A stretch of 64,000 nt of DNA from Aphrocallistes beatrix (lineage: Eukaryota; Porifera; Hexactinellida; Sceptrulophora; Aphrocallistidae), in NCBI GenBank assembly GCA_963281255.1, contig OY725499.1, forward strand, positions 496,001 to 560,000, read 5' to 3'. Below the pieces are notes generated by a model, which had not been told where the DNA came from, did no database searches, and was given only the letters and a program-made list of their open reading frames with translations. The stretch's first letter is position 1. Every line of letters starts with the position of its first letter. Positions 1 to 8,835 of this stretch are shown here, in pieces. The position numbers were made by a program, and so were the translations under genes.

Positions 1-480
1 AATTGATTCTTTAAACGAACTATATGCGTCTTATATACTTTATAACCCCTCGAGTATGAAGATTTATTTCATAATTACATAAGACAATATAAAATCTCTA
101 CTGAAGTTTCCCATTAAAATGGATGACTAATTATTTTGGCTTGTCGCTTGTCATTTGTATACTATTTTTCATATGATCTAATACTATCATTCATTTCAAG
201 ACTAAATTATACAATTAAGTTATTTTAAACTGTAATTTATCCTTAAAATTACATAAATTCATTGACGTAATATTACATAATGTAATTAAGTAATATATGA
301 TGTCTCTTTACTATAATTTGCCCTTTTATTTAAGAGATATAGACAGTCTTTATCTAAATCCCAATCGGTAGAATTCCCCAATCACTAAAATATTAAGTTT
401 GGCTTACATACTACACACAGTAAGAATTTATATTCGATTTGATGGTTTATCACATGCGAACTAATGACTTAATAATATTA
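1..480. other. Intergenic DNA, no gene seen
   Basis: AT-rich sequence with only short open frames. I see no splice-framed exon, RNA gene or repeat here before the first pogo-like terminal repeat at 481. Confidence 0.5.
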
Positions 481-1118
481 CAGTACACCTTCGCGAATCC
501 GACCAGCTCTGTTCCAATGTTCGAAAAAATCGTTCGGATTAGTGAATATGTTCCGATTAGTCAATTAACACTAATTCAATAGGACATTAATTATAATAAA
601 TTTGTATTACAGTACACCCTCGCTAATCCGAACAGCTCTGTGCCAATGATCGAAAAAATCGTTCGGATTAGTGAATTTGTTCCGATTAGTGAAATAACAC
701 TAACTCAATGGAGTATTGACTATAAAAAATTTGAATTGTTAGAATATTAAGGATAATATTTGGTTATAATTGCTTCTTTAATGAGGTTTCTCATTAGGAT
801 TGAAGTGTATAATATTATAAACGTTGATTTAAAGCATAGATGCGAAAAAGATTATATTTCGGGTGTTCGGATTGTAAGAATGAAGTGTTCGGATTAGCGA
901 GGGTGCACTGTATTGTTAGAATATTAAGGATATTATTTCGCTATGATTGCTTATTTAACGAGGTTTCTCAATCTTAATGATATATATAAGTTTATAAATG
1001 TTTATTCAAAGCATAGAGGCGAATAAAATTTTATTTTGGGTGTTCGGATTTTAAGAATGAAGTGTTCGGATTAGCGAGGGTTCGGATTGGCGAGGTTCGG
1101 ACTATCGATGGTGGACTG
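481..1118. mobile_element. Outer pogo/Tigger-like miniature element, carrying a nested relative
   Basis: It begins with CAGTACACCTTCGCGAATCC after TA and ends with an inverted version (GGTGGACTG) before TA. CAGT followed by a run like CTCG-TAATCCGAAC is typical of pogo/Tigger elements. The right end has two or three repeats of GTTCGGATT-AGCGAGG. A second copy at 610-910 splits it. There is no coding capacity, so it depends on a transposase encoded elsewhere. Confidence 0.7.
610..910. mobile_element. Inner pogo/Tigger-like miniature element nested in the copy at 481-1118
   Basis: It runs from CAGTACACCCTCGCTAATCC to TTAGCGAGGGTGCACTG and is flanked by TA on both sides. Its internal sequence (TTGTTAGAATATTAAGGATA and onward) matches the outer element to its right, so one family member inserted into another. 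Confidence 0.75.
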
Positions 1119-1326
1119 TATTTGAGATGTATTGTCTACTCTTTGGCTCATTGATGAGGATTAATCAACGATGTATATTGGATTATATTAAAATTGAGGA
1201 TAGTTTTCTCAATGCCTTCACGGCAGAGGCGTAGCGGGGGTGCTGCCATGGGCCAAGATCGAAACCCAACAATATTGTGCTGCACCCCCTCCACCCTAAT
1301 GATATCCTCAGCATTACATCAATGTA

Positions 1327-1515
1327 CAGTCAGGGTCGCTTATTGTGAACCACCAGGGGACCAAAAATTTGTTCATAATAGAGATACTTCATATTAAGCG
1401 AACTTGATTCGATACAATCCGTATATTAAAATGAAATTAGGACCAGCTGCAGGAGGTTAGTTCATAATAAACGAATGTTCATATTAAACGGGTTGATATT
1501 AAGCGACCCTGATTG
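1327..1515. mobile_element. Miniature inverted-repeat element, CAGTCAGGGTCGCTTA family
   Basis: A 189-bp element flanked by TA, with ends CAGTCAGGGTCGCTTA and its complement (AAGCGACCCTGATTG). Both arms contain motifs like TTCATAATA and CATATTAAGCG. A sister copy lies at 17396-17569. A hAT-like CAGAGGCGTAGCG end lies just upstream at about 1222. Confidence 0.75.
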
Positions 1516-1969
1516 TATATAGATTCATGCAGAGGCAGCCTTAAATGGAGACGAGTAGGACGACTGCCCGGGGCTCAGCTCCATGGGGGGCGCTCAAAAC
1601 CTTTTTGTCGGCATCATAGCCGCCGAACCCGGAAGGTCTAAAGGTTGATTAAGGCCAAACAGGTTTGATTATTACAGCTAATACAATAATGCATATGAAC
1701 ACCCTCTCATTCAATGTACTAGCTACAGTTCCTGTATTTAAGGTTCTAACTTGTCAATTTGAAACTCTATAAGTCAACCGCTTGATTTATCAAACGCTAT
1801 ATTGAAATTCTCAAAGAAGGAAGAAATTAATGTAGCTGAGCTGAGACATAAACATATTAGCTTTGACATGGCTATCAGGATTCCATTCTTAAGGGGGCGC
1901 CGGAATTTTCGCGAGGTCCGGTCCTGGATCCATAAATAGAGTTTGGTTATTAATATTTGATTAACATTT

Positions 1970-2090
1970 ATCATTATTGGATTTATGTAAAGCCAATAAT
2001 CAAGTAATTTAAGTGCTGAGCTAATAACTAATTTAAAACTAACTTGATCATATCTCATATGCAATATTCTCAAAACAATCATAAATGTTT
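1970..2090. repeat. Dispersed repeat, copy A of three
   Basis: The segment containing AAGTAATTTAAGTGCTGAGC resembles those at 3651-3805 and 5930-6098. All three share order and orientation. Open frames here on the minus strand are not maintained in copy B, so I do not call a gene. Confidence 0.6.
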
Positions 2091-2305
2091 GATAGTAACT
2101 TGATACCCATCCGACTAAACTTAAAATATAATTACTGTTGTATGAGTTGAATTATTTGTTTTGAAAGTAATAAAAACACATCGTATAATATGAATTTATG
2201 TATTTCAATAATGTCCTGCTGATATGAATAACAAAATACTAAAAACTTATTTACAGTTTCTTAATGAAGCATTACAGGTAATGTATGTAGTAATAAATTG
2301 AATTA

Positions 2306-3451
2306 TCAGTTAAAGTAATTATTCCGCTGATATGCTGCGTTCTGACGTTGAATCAGTCGAGTAATCAGGCTTGGATTGGAATATAAATTATTTTTTCGGA
2401 AACGGTATTTTTCCTTCAATCGAATGTAGAGTTGTCCCAGACTGAATATAATGTATGGAAAAATGAAAAAAACTGATCCGATAGTGGCTGATATATTTGT
2501 AACGATCTTACAGCAATCTTCGAGATAGTTGATAACTATATGTAATATATACGGTGGATTTGGCAATAGAGATTCCAGGACATAGACTTGTGGTACGGTT
2601 GATAGGATGATAAATATAATAACATGACAGGAGATAAAAATCGCGATTGTAATAGAAGTCAATTTATAATTCCTGTGAACTTTCCTGTAGTAATTTCTCA
2701 CCCACTTCTCTCTGTATTCATGATGCTGTGAATCGAAATAACGTTTGTAGAGACAGCTGTTTAACTTGATTGAAGTTCTTATATACACAACATACTCTGT
2801 GATTAATAGAATTGGATAGAGAATTCTTTGTATTAAGATTGAATAACTGAAAATTCCTAATCCGAATATGACCGTACTTGCACTGCAAAAATATATTAGC
2901 TTATGTTTTAACTGAAAATATTCTTCAAAATAGCTATAATGACTGTGTAAGTATTGTGTTGTTATTCTTACTAAGATCAGTAAAGAGAGAAAACTAGTAA
3001 AAGTTGAAGAGTTAAGCACTCTGAATGTCAGATATTTATTTCCATGTACTTGGTTGTATCCAACATATTTCCAATTAAATATTGTAGATGTTGACTTTTG
3101 TCCAAATTTTAGGCTATTTCCAATCAGACTTTGTAATATAATATTGATAATAAGGACATTTTCACATATACAGATAGCCAACAGATGTAAATATTTATTT
3201 CTATTCATTTGATAATTTCTCTCTCGAGATTTTCCATAATCAGGTGTTGTTGATACTGTCAATTTGTGTATTTTAGACATGGAGATCAATTTAAGTAATA
3301 GGAATATTCCCCACAATGTAGACAATGTAATGATTATTGGTATCTCCAATGATATGACCCAACCTGTTATGTGGTCTAGATCAACCGAAATATTATGAAA
3401 TAATCGTAGAACAGAGTTTGAGTCAAGATGTGCAATGATAATAGGATACAT
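2306..3451 (-). CDS. Seven-transmembrane-like integral membrane protein, unknown family
   Basis: Single-exon frame of 381 residues from an ATG at 3451. I do not recognise the family. Hydrophobic helices are visible near residues 34-56, 86-108, 148-168, 184-225 (probably two), 266-291 and 318-343. They are separated by basic loops such as RYFDSQHHEYREKWVRNYYR, and the tail is basic. Six or seven helices with an extracellular N terminus containing an NIS glycosylation site would suit a divergent rhodopsin-like receptor. No DRY or NPxxY motif is evident, so that stays speculative. Related repeat segments lie on both sides (1970-2090 and 3651-3805), suggesting local duplication. AT-rich codon use matches its neighbours. 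Confidence 0.65.
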   Translation of the reverse strand: MYPIIIAHLDSNSVLRLFHNISVDLDHITGWVISLEIPIIITLSTLWGIFLLLKLISMSKIHKLTVSTTPDYGKSRERNYQMNRNKYLHLLAICICENVLIINIILQSLIGNSLKFGQKSTSTIFNWKYVGYNQVHGNKYLTFRVLNSSTFTSFLSLLILVRITTQYLHSHYSYFEEYFQLKHKLIYFCSASTVIFGLGIFSYSILIQRILYPILLITEYVVYIRTSIKLNSCLYKRYFDSQHHEYREKWVRNYYRKVHRNYKLTSITIAIFISCHVIIFIILSTVPQVYVLESLLPNPPYILHIVINYLEDCCKIVTNISATIGSVFFIFPYIIFSLGQLYIRLKEKYRFRKNNLYSNPSLITRLIQRQNAAYQRNNYFN

Positions 3452-3650
3452 TTTGCGATAAGATGCAAATTTGTGTATTATTGATTCTGTTCTACTTTTA
3501 TATGAATATTTTGTAATATGCTTATCGAGTGCCCCAATGATGATTACAATTGAGAATTTAGGGTTATTTCCATGAGATAATACCTATTAATGTATATGGA
3601 GCCTTATATAAATGTAGTTTGAATGTATTAAATATATAATTGATATTACG

Positions 3651-3805
3651 TATTTATCATTTAGGCTTTGTGTAATGCCATCTTCAAGTAATTTAAGTAC
3701 TGAGCTAGTACCTAATGTAAAACTGATCTTGTCTCACAAGCAGTATTCTCCTTCCAACCTTTAGACAAACAATCCTAAATGTTTGATCAATATTAATATG
3801 CATTT
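3651..3805. repeat. Dispersed repeat, copy B of three, upstream of the membrane-protein gene
   Basis: Shares TCAAGTAATTTAAGTACTGA and TAAATGTTTGATCAATATTA-type motifs with copies A and C. It lies about 200 bp upstream of the minus-strand start at 3451 and could be part of that gene's 5' region. Reading it as protein hits stops. Confidence 0.6.
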
Positions 3806-4481
3806 TAACGACACATTTTTATATGTAAATTTATTTATCAAACCTTAATATTTTCATGGTTCCAATGGATAAGCATTCCACACAACTTCAATATCCACCC
3901 TGTATTAAACACCTACTAACATAGGGCTACAAACAGGTGACATTTTAGCAGGCATCATTTTAAACAAATATTTATGACACTATTGCTATCTTTCTCCTGG
4001 GGGATTAATCTTATTCGTAAATTACGGAAAATTTTGAAATCATAGTTAAAGATATCAATGCTAGCGCCTCAAGATTAAAGTTCTACTGAGAAAAATAAAA
4101 AATCTTCGAAACAAAAATTACTCCTTTTACGTAGCTATCTACATATCTGAGTGTTTTTTTTTGTTTTCACTCAAAATACTATGGTTAATGGGTAATAGTT
4201 TAAAAAGAATACAATATGGCGAAACTTTCATTTAATTATATTTCTTTAAATAATTGGAATCATTCTGTGGCGAATACTTTTCTGACATTCAGAATAGTAA
4301 ATTCATTACTTATCACTTCTCTCTTTATTGATCTTATGCCATGATCGGCGTGCGACATCCTTCCATCTGCTCGCTCCTGGAAATTCGATTAAACCAAATT
4401 GGACTAAATTTGGACCTAATATTCCTTATATGGTGGTGATTTGAACCTGGGTATAAATTCCCAAAATTTTATTATATAACA
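3806..4481. other. Intergenic DNA, nothing recognised
   Basis: AT-rich DNA without a convincing exon, repeat unit or RNA gene on either strand. Confidence 0.4.
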
Positions 4482-4556
4482 AGCGCGCTTCGCTTACTTG
4501 CGCTGCGTTGCTTGCGGACATTTTATGTTTGCAGAGTCTCCCTGTGGGCGCCTGAA
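4482..4556. repeat. GC-richer dispersed repeat block
   Basis: CAAGCGCGCTTCGCTTACTT followed by GCGCTGCGTTGCTTGCGG. A related block with GCTTGCTTGCGCTGC, GGCGGAGACTTTTTATCCA and GCGCCCTTTGGGCGCTT lies at 51178-51275. Base composition stands out from the AT-rich surroundings. Function unknown. Confidence 0.6.
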
Positions 4557-4564
4557 GTTACTCA

Positions 4565-5143
4565 ATCTAGCCTATTTTGGGAGAATTTGTTTACTTATTA
4601 TAAATATTGTAAACAATATATAGTGAAAAAAATAATTTCTCAATAGATTCGAAAATAGGATATTCCAAATCTACACCCCTAAAACCCCCATGTCAACCGT
4701 TGGAAGCTAGTCTCTAGCATTTTTTAATAATTTGTTTACTTTATGTATCTATTGTAAACAAAAGTAAACAAATAAATTATCATATAGACCTGAAAATATG
4801 ATATTCGAAATTTATACCCCTAAAACCCCCATGTCAACCGTTGGAAGCTAGTCTCTAGCATTTTTTAATAATTTGTTTACTTTATGCATCTATTGTAAAC
4901 AAAAGTAAACAAATAATTTATCATATAGACCTGAAAATATGATATTCAAAATCTACACCCCTTAAACCCCCATGTCAACCGTTGGAAGCTAGTCTCTAGC
5001 ATTTTTTAATAATTTGTTTACTTTATGTATCTACTGTAAACAAAAGTAAACAAATAATTTATCATATAGACCTGAAAATATGATATTCGAAATCTACACC
5101 CCTAAAAAACCCATGTCAACCGTTGGAAGCTAGTCTCTAGGAT
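4565..5143. repeat. 141-bp tandem repeat, about four units
   Basis: The landmark GTTGGAAGCTAGTCTCTAG recurs at about 4700, 4841, 4982 and 5123, an exact spacing of 141 bp. Each unit contains TTGTTTACTTTATG, TGTAAACAAAAGTAAACAAA and ACCCCTAAAACCCCCATGTC. The first unit is the most diverged. TGTAAACA resembles a forkhead-type site, which may be coincidental. Confidence 0.9.
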
Positions 5144-5396
5144 AATTTTCGAAATTCGTCAACTTGTGTTAAAATATGTATATAAAGGTGTGAAAATACC
5201 ATCGTGTAGTACAATGAGTTCTATTGTGTGAGTGAAGCCGTACATAGTATTATATTGAAATGATTTAAAAATTTCGCTTAGATCTTTAAACTTAATCGTA
5301 GTCATCATTTGACACCTACATGCCAATTTTCATATCTCTATGACTTCCCAATTCTTCAATCAATTCGGACAAAAAAATCCTAGCGTTTTAATGTAT

Positions 5397-5710
5397 AAGA
5401 TTATTATATAATAATTAAATAATAATTAAATAATAATTATATAATAATTATATAATAATTATATAATAATTAAATAATAATTATATAATAATTATATAAT
5501 AATTATATAATTATTATATAATAATTAAATAATAATTAAATAATAATTATATAATAATTATATAATAATTATATAATAATTATATAATTATTATATAATA
5601 ATTATATAATTATTATATAATAATTATATAATTATTATATAATTATTATATAATTATTATATAATTATTATATAATTATTATATAATTATTATTTAATTA
5701 TTATATATTT
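5397..5710. repeat. AT-only low-complexity array
   Basis: About 310 bp built from ATAATTATATAATAATTA and its inverse, with very few G or C. Many units are self-complementary, so cruciform or slipped structures and assembly length error are both likely. Confidence 0.95.
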
Positions 5711-5929
5711 ATAAAATAAGCAAATTTGAAATTGATTAGTTGGAATAATCAATATTTGGCACCCGTAGAAACTTTACCGTTAGAAACTGAATCTTTTGAC
5801 ATTTCCAGGCACCCGCAGTGGTATCTGCGAACTTAAAGTGTTTGCTAGCCGTGCTATACAAGTCCGCAAAGCGCTTGTTCTTTATTAAAACGTAGCCTAC
5901 TCAATATATTGAGTAGGCAATAAATTAAC

Positions 5930-6098
5930 ATTATTTATCATTTCAGGCTTTGTGTAAAACCAATCATCAAATAACTTAAGTGCTGAACTAGTGCTTAATG
6001 TAGTAAAACTAATTTGATCTTGTCTCATATGCAATAGTCTCCTTCCAAACTTTATGCGAACAATCCAAAATGGTTGATCAATATTAACATGCATTTTC
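5930..6098. repeat. Dispersed repeat, copy C of three
   Basis: Contains TTATTTATCATTTCAGGCTT, TTAAGTGCTGAACTAGTGC and TTGATCAATATTAACATGCA, matching copies at 1970 and 3651. It is open on the minus strand for about 65 codons, but the related copies are not, so coding is unsupported. Confidence 0.6.
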
Positions 6099-6263
6099 CT
6101 GAATTAATGACATATATCAACTTTTTATGGACCACTGCTACGAATTGCTAAGAACCCTAAGAACCCTTGCAAAATTTCACTTTTACAAGTATAGGATCAT
6201 TTTATGTGTATTATTAGGAATAATTATAGGCATTATTGAGGTCGATATAGAATATTTTCTATA

Positions 6264-6415
6264 CATGTGGTTCGCTTAATCGGGACACTTTGGTCCCAGG
6301 TATTTTGTCCCGATAAAACAAAATCCCCAATTAACTGATGAAATTTAGTGTTAGCTTCTATGTATGGGAATAATTCCGTTCCTGGAGACTTCTCCTAATT
6401 AAGCGGAGTTAACTG
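6264..6415. mobile_element. Pogo-like miniature element (diverged)
   Basis: Runs from CATGTGGTTCGCTTAATCGG to TTAAGCGGAGTTAACTG between TA dinucleotides. The ends and the internal GTGTTAGCTTCTATGTATGG match the CAGTCGACTCCGCTTAAT family seen many times in this window. Confidence 0.7.
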
Positions 6416-6632
6416 TATATGATTAATTTTTTCTCACTTTTTTTTTAGTTAAACAAACGCACTTTATGCGATTCCGTTTACGCTTGGCGATAAAAATGTA
6501 TGATTACAATATTCCTAGTGCCATAAAAATATTTTACGGAAGATCCAAGGGCAATTTGCATTAAAATATATTAATAGTAAATTTTATATTTTATTTTTCA
6601 ACACATGAATGTTATTTGTTTATTTTTTTTAG

Positions 6633-7316
6633 TATCTAATATCTGACTGGACTGAAAAACGAAATGAAGTGATGCGACTTGCGTTGAATGTTCGTTTCGA
6701 TCAGCATTCACAACTAAAGGATCTGTTGATAAAGACTGGCGATAAAACGCTTGTGTTTAATAATCAGAAAGATTCCTACTGGGGTATCGGTGATGGAACA
6801 GGTCAGTTCACTATCAAAAGCGAATCATGAGGTCGTTAATAATTATAATTTGGTAACCTCTCTATAACAATACATCAAATTTTAGGTAAAAATCGCTTTG
6901 GGAAAATTTTAATGAATCTCAGAGAAAGCTACTCCACTTCAAAACTTCGAGTCAACCCCTCCTATTTCCAAGATACGATACCTGTTGATAATATCATGGT
7001 AAAGCCGAGCCATTACACAGTGGATAAAGACAAACAAATTATTCTCGCGAAGAACAAGAAAGATGAAGTGATTGGCCAAATTCGTGACTCCAGCATCAAG
7101 TACCCCATTAGTGTATGTGATGACGAAGAATGTTTGTATGTGTTGTGTGCACCAACTTTAGTTAAGTTTAATAAGCGTGATGGTAGAATTGTGAGCGATG
7201 TTTCTCTCACAATTGAACTAAATAAAGTTGAATTTTGTGAAGGTAGATTAAGGATATTGGATCTTAGTGATGGAGTCAAGAATATTTTCACGACTGACTT
7301 AAATTCCCAATTTTAA
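6633..7316 (+). CDS. NADAR-domain protein, last two exons (5' exons not found)
   Basis: Exon 6633-6801 follows a pyrimidine-rich tract and AG. It ends at a GTCAGT donor, and the next exon starts at 6886 after TTTTAG. The junction restores the reading frame exactly. Joined residues include DWTEKRNEVMRLALNVRF, LLIKTGDKTLV, KDSYWGIGDGTG and GKNRFGKILMNLRESY. This is the C-terminal half of the NADAR fold (YbiA/DUF1768), N-glycosidases acting on ADP-ribose or riboflavin intermediates. The D-x-x-W-G-x-G segment is kept, but the acidic residue usually just before it is replaced (VFNNQKD). The last ~115 residues look like one or two propeller-type strands (CLYVLCAPTLVKFNKRDGRI), an unusual tail. The N-terminal half was not found upstream; it may lie outside the window or be lost. 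Confidence 0.75.
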
Positions 7317-8204
7317 TAGCTTTGTATATCAGATTATTTGGTCCTTTAGTACCGTTTTTTTTGTTATTTGTAAACTCAATGACATAATTTATAATTTAAT
7401 GGCTTTATTAATTCACTAAAGTGAATTTTTTCTCTAGGGTTAGCATTTTAGCTAAATATTTTTGTTATATTTTGTACGTATAATTTACTAATACTACTAT
7501 TGTATATACTTGTAGATTAACTTTAAGTTCAACTTTGGAGGGAAATGGTGATTGAATAAAAATGTGTCCAAATTTATTTTGAAAATAGGTACATCGAAGT
7601 ATATTGCGCAATTGGCGCCTAGATTTTTCTGCTAAAAAACAAAAATCATTTCCGCTACAAATTTTTTTCACAAATACGTTCCAAAGCACCGACAAGCTTA
7701 TTCATTTCTCAAAACACATACAGTAGTGCATGTATATATACTTTCATCGTGAGGGATTAAAAGCATGGAAGTGGTTTTCTATATAATAAGGTTGCTTCGA
7801 ATATACGCCATTGTTATTCATAATTAACCTCAAAGTCCTTACATTAACATGATATAGAGACATTTCCAGTTACTATACTCAAATATTTCATCCAGCTTTT
7901 TTTGAGTATATTCTTATTATATACGTATATACCGTATTTACCGTGATAACTATTTTTTTCATGGACGTTAAACCCTGGCGTTTATTCAAAGAAAGATTAT
8001 TTATATCAAGGGATTATCTAGGAGCGCTCCTTTAGGCGTATGATTATAAGTCCGAAAATGTTTAGAAGCGTGAAAATTTAGAATATTCCTTAATTTACCA
8101 TTTATTATAATGTTATTTATCGATTTAGGCTATGAAAATTAATGGGTTTGAGACTAGGAGCGTATTTTTGGAGGGCTTATAATACTCTGGTTGATATATA
8201 TATA
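7317..8204. other. Intergenic DNA between convergent NADAR and MED8 genes
   Basis: No exon seen. Around 7970-8060 there is TAGGAGCGCTCCTTTAGGCG, resembling the CGCCTA-rich hAT-like element at 20353-20576, probably a decayed relative. Confidence 0.4.
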
Positions 8205-8658
8205 CAGTCGACTCCGCTTAATAGGGTCACATCGGTCAGAGAATATTTTGGCTCGATTAAGCGGAGAACCCTATAAACCGAAAATATTTTAAAGCTTTAT
8301 GTGTGACAACTATTCCGCTCTTGCCAAACGTGGTCCGATTATAACACGTGTTATAACATATGTTGTAACACGTGTTATAACTTGTGTTATAACACGTGTT
8401 ATAACTTGTGTTATAACTTGTGTTATAACACGTGTTATAACATATGTTATAACACATGTTATAACACATGTTATAACACGTGTTATAACACATGTTATAA
8501 CACATGTTATAACACAAGTTATAACACGTGTTATAACACATGTTATAACACAAGTTATAACACGTGTTATAACACATGTTATAACACAAGTTATAACACG
8601 TGTTATAACATAAGCGGTAGGGCCGATTAACCACTGTCCCTATTAAGCGGAGTCACTG
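8205..8658. mobile_element. Pogo-like miniature element with a minisatellite core
   Basis: Ends are CAGTCGACTCCGCTTAATAG and CTATTAAGCGGAGTCACTG, preceded and followed by TA. Internal landmarks of the family (GATTAAGCGGAGAACCCTA, CGAAAATATTTT) are present on the left. A 12-bp repeat array has expanded in its centre, making it 454 bp instead of 150-190 bp. Confidence 0.85.
8339..8612. repeat. 12-bp palindromic minisatellite (E-box-like)
   Basis: About 22 units of TTATAACACGTG and variants (CACATG, CATATG, ACTTGTG). The unit is its own reverse complement when phased, so frames open on both strands (repeated CYNT or VITR peptides) are artefacts. CACGTG, CATATG and CACATG are E-box cores, so the array could bind bHLH factors. 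That is inference. Confidence 0.9.
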
Positions 8659-8835
8659 TACATATGTATATCCGCAAATTTTCGCCCCCCAAGATATATG
8701 TTGACATAAATTCACTAATCCCATACACCTAGAGAACCCTTATTCTATACAATCATATGTAACACAAGGTTAAAAGTATTGCATGTAATAAAGGGACTTT
8801 TCACGATTCTAATCAATCGGATCTATTTATCAAAT

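Noticed and set aside
5897-6094. 65-codon minus-strand frame in dispersed repeat copy C
   Set aside because: The homologous copy at 3651-3805 has stops in the same frame, so no coding constraint.
8257-8634. Open frames on both strands encoding repeated CYNT or VITR peptides
   Set aside because: They are the six-frame reading of a 12-bp palindromic minisatellite; no start context or non-repetitive protein remains.
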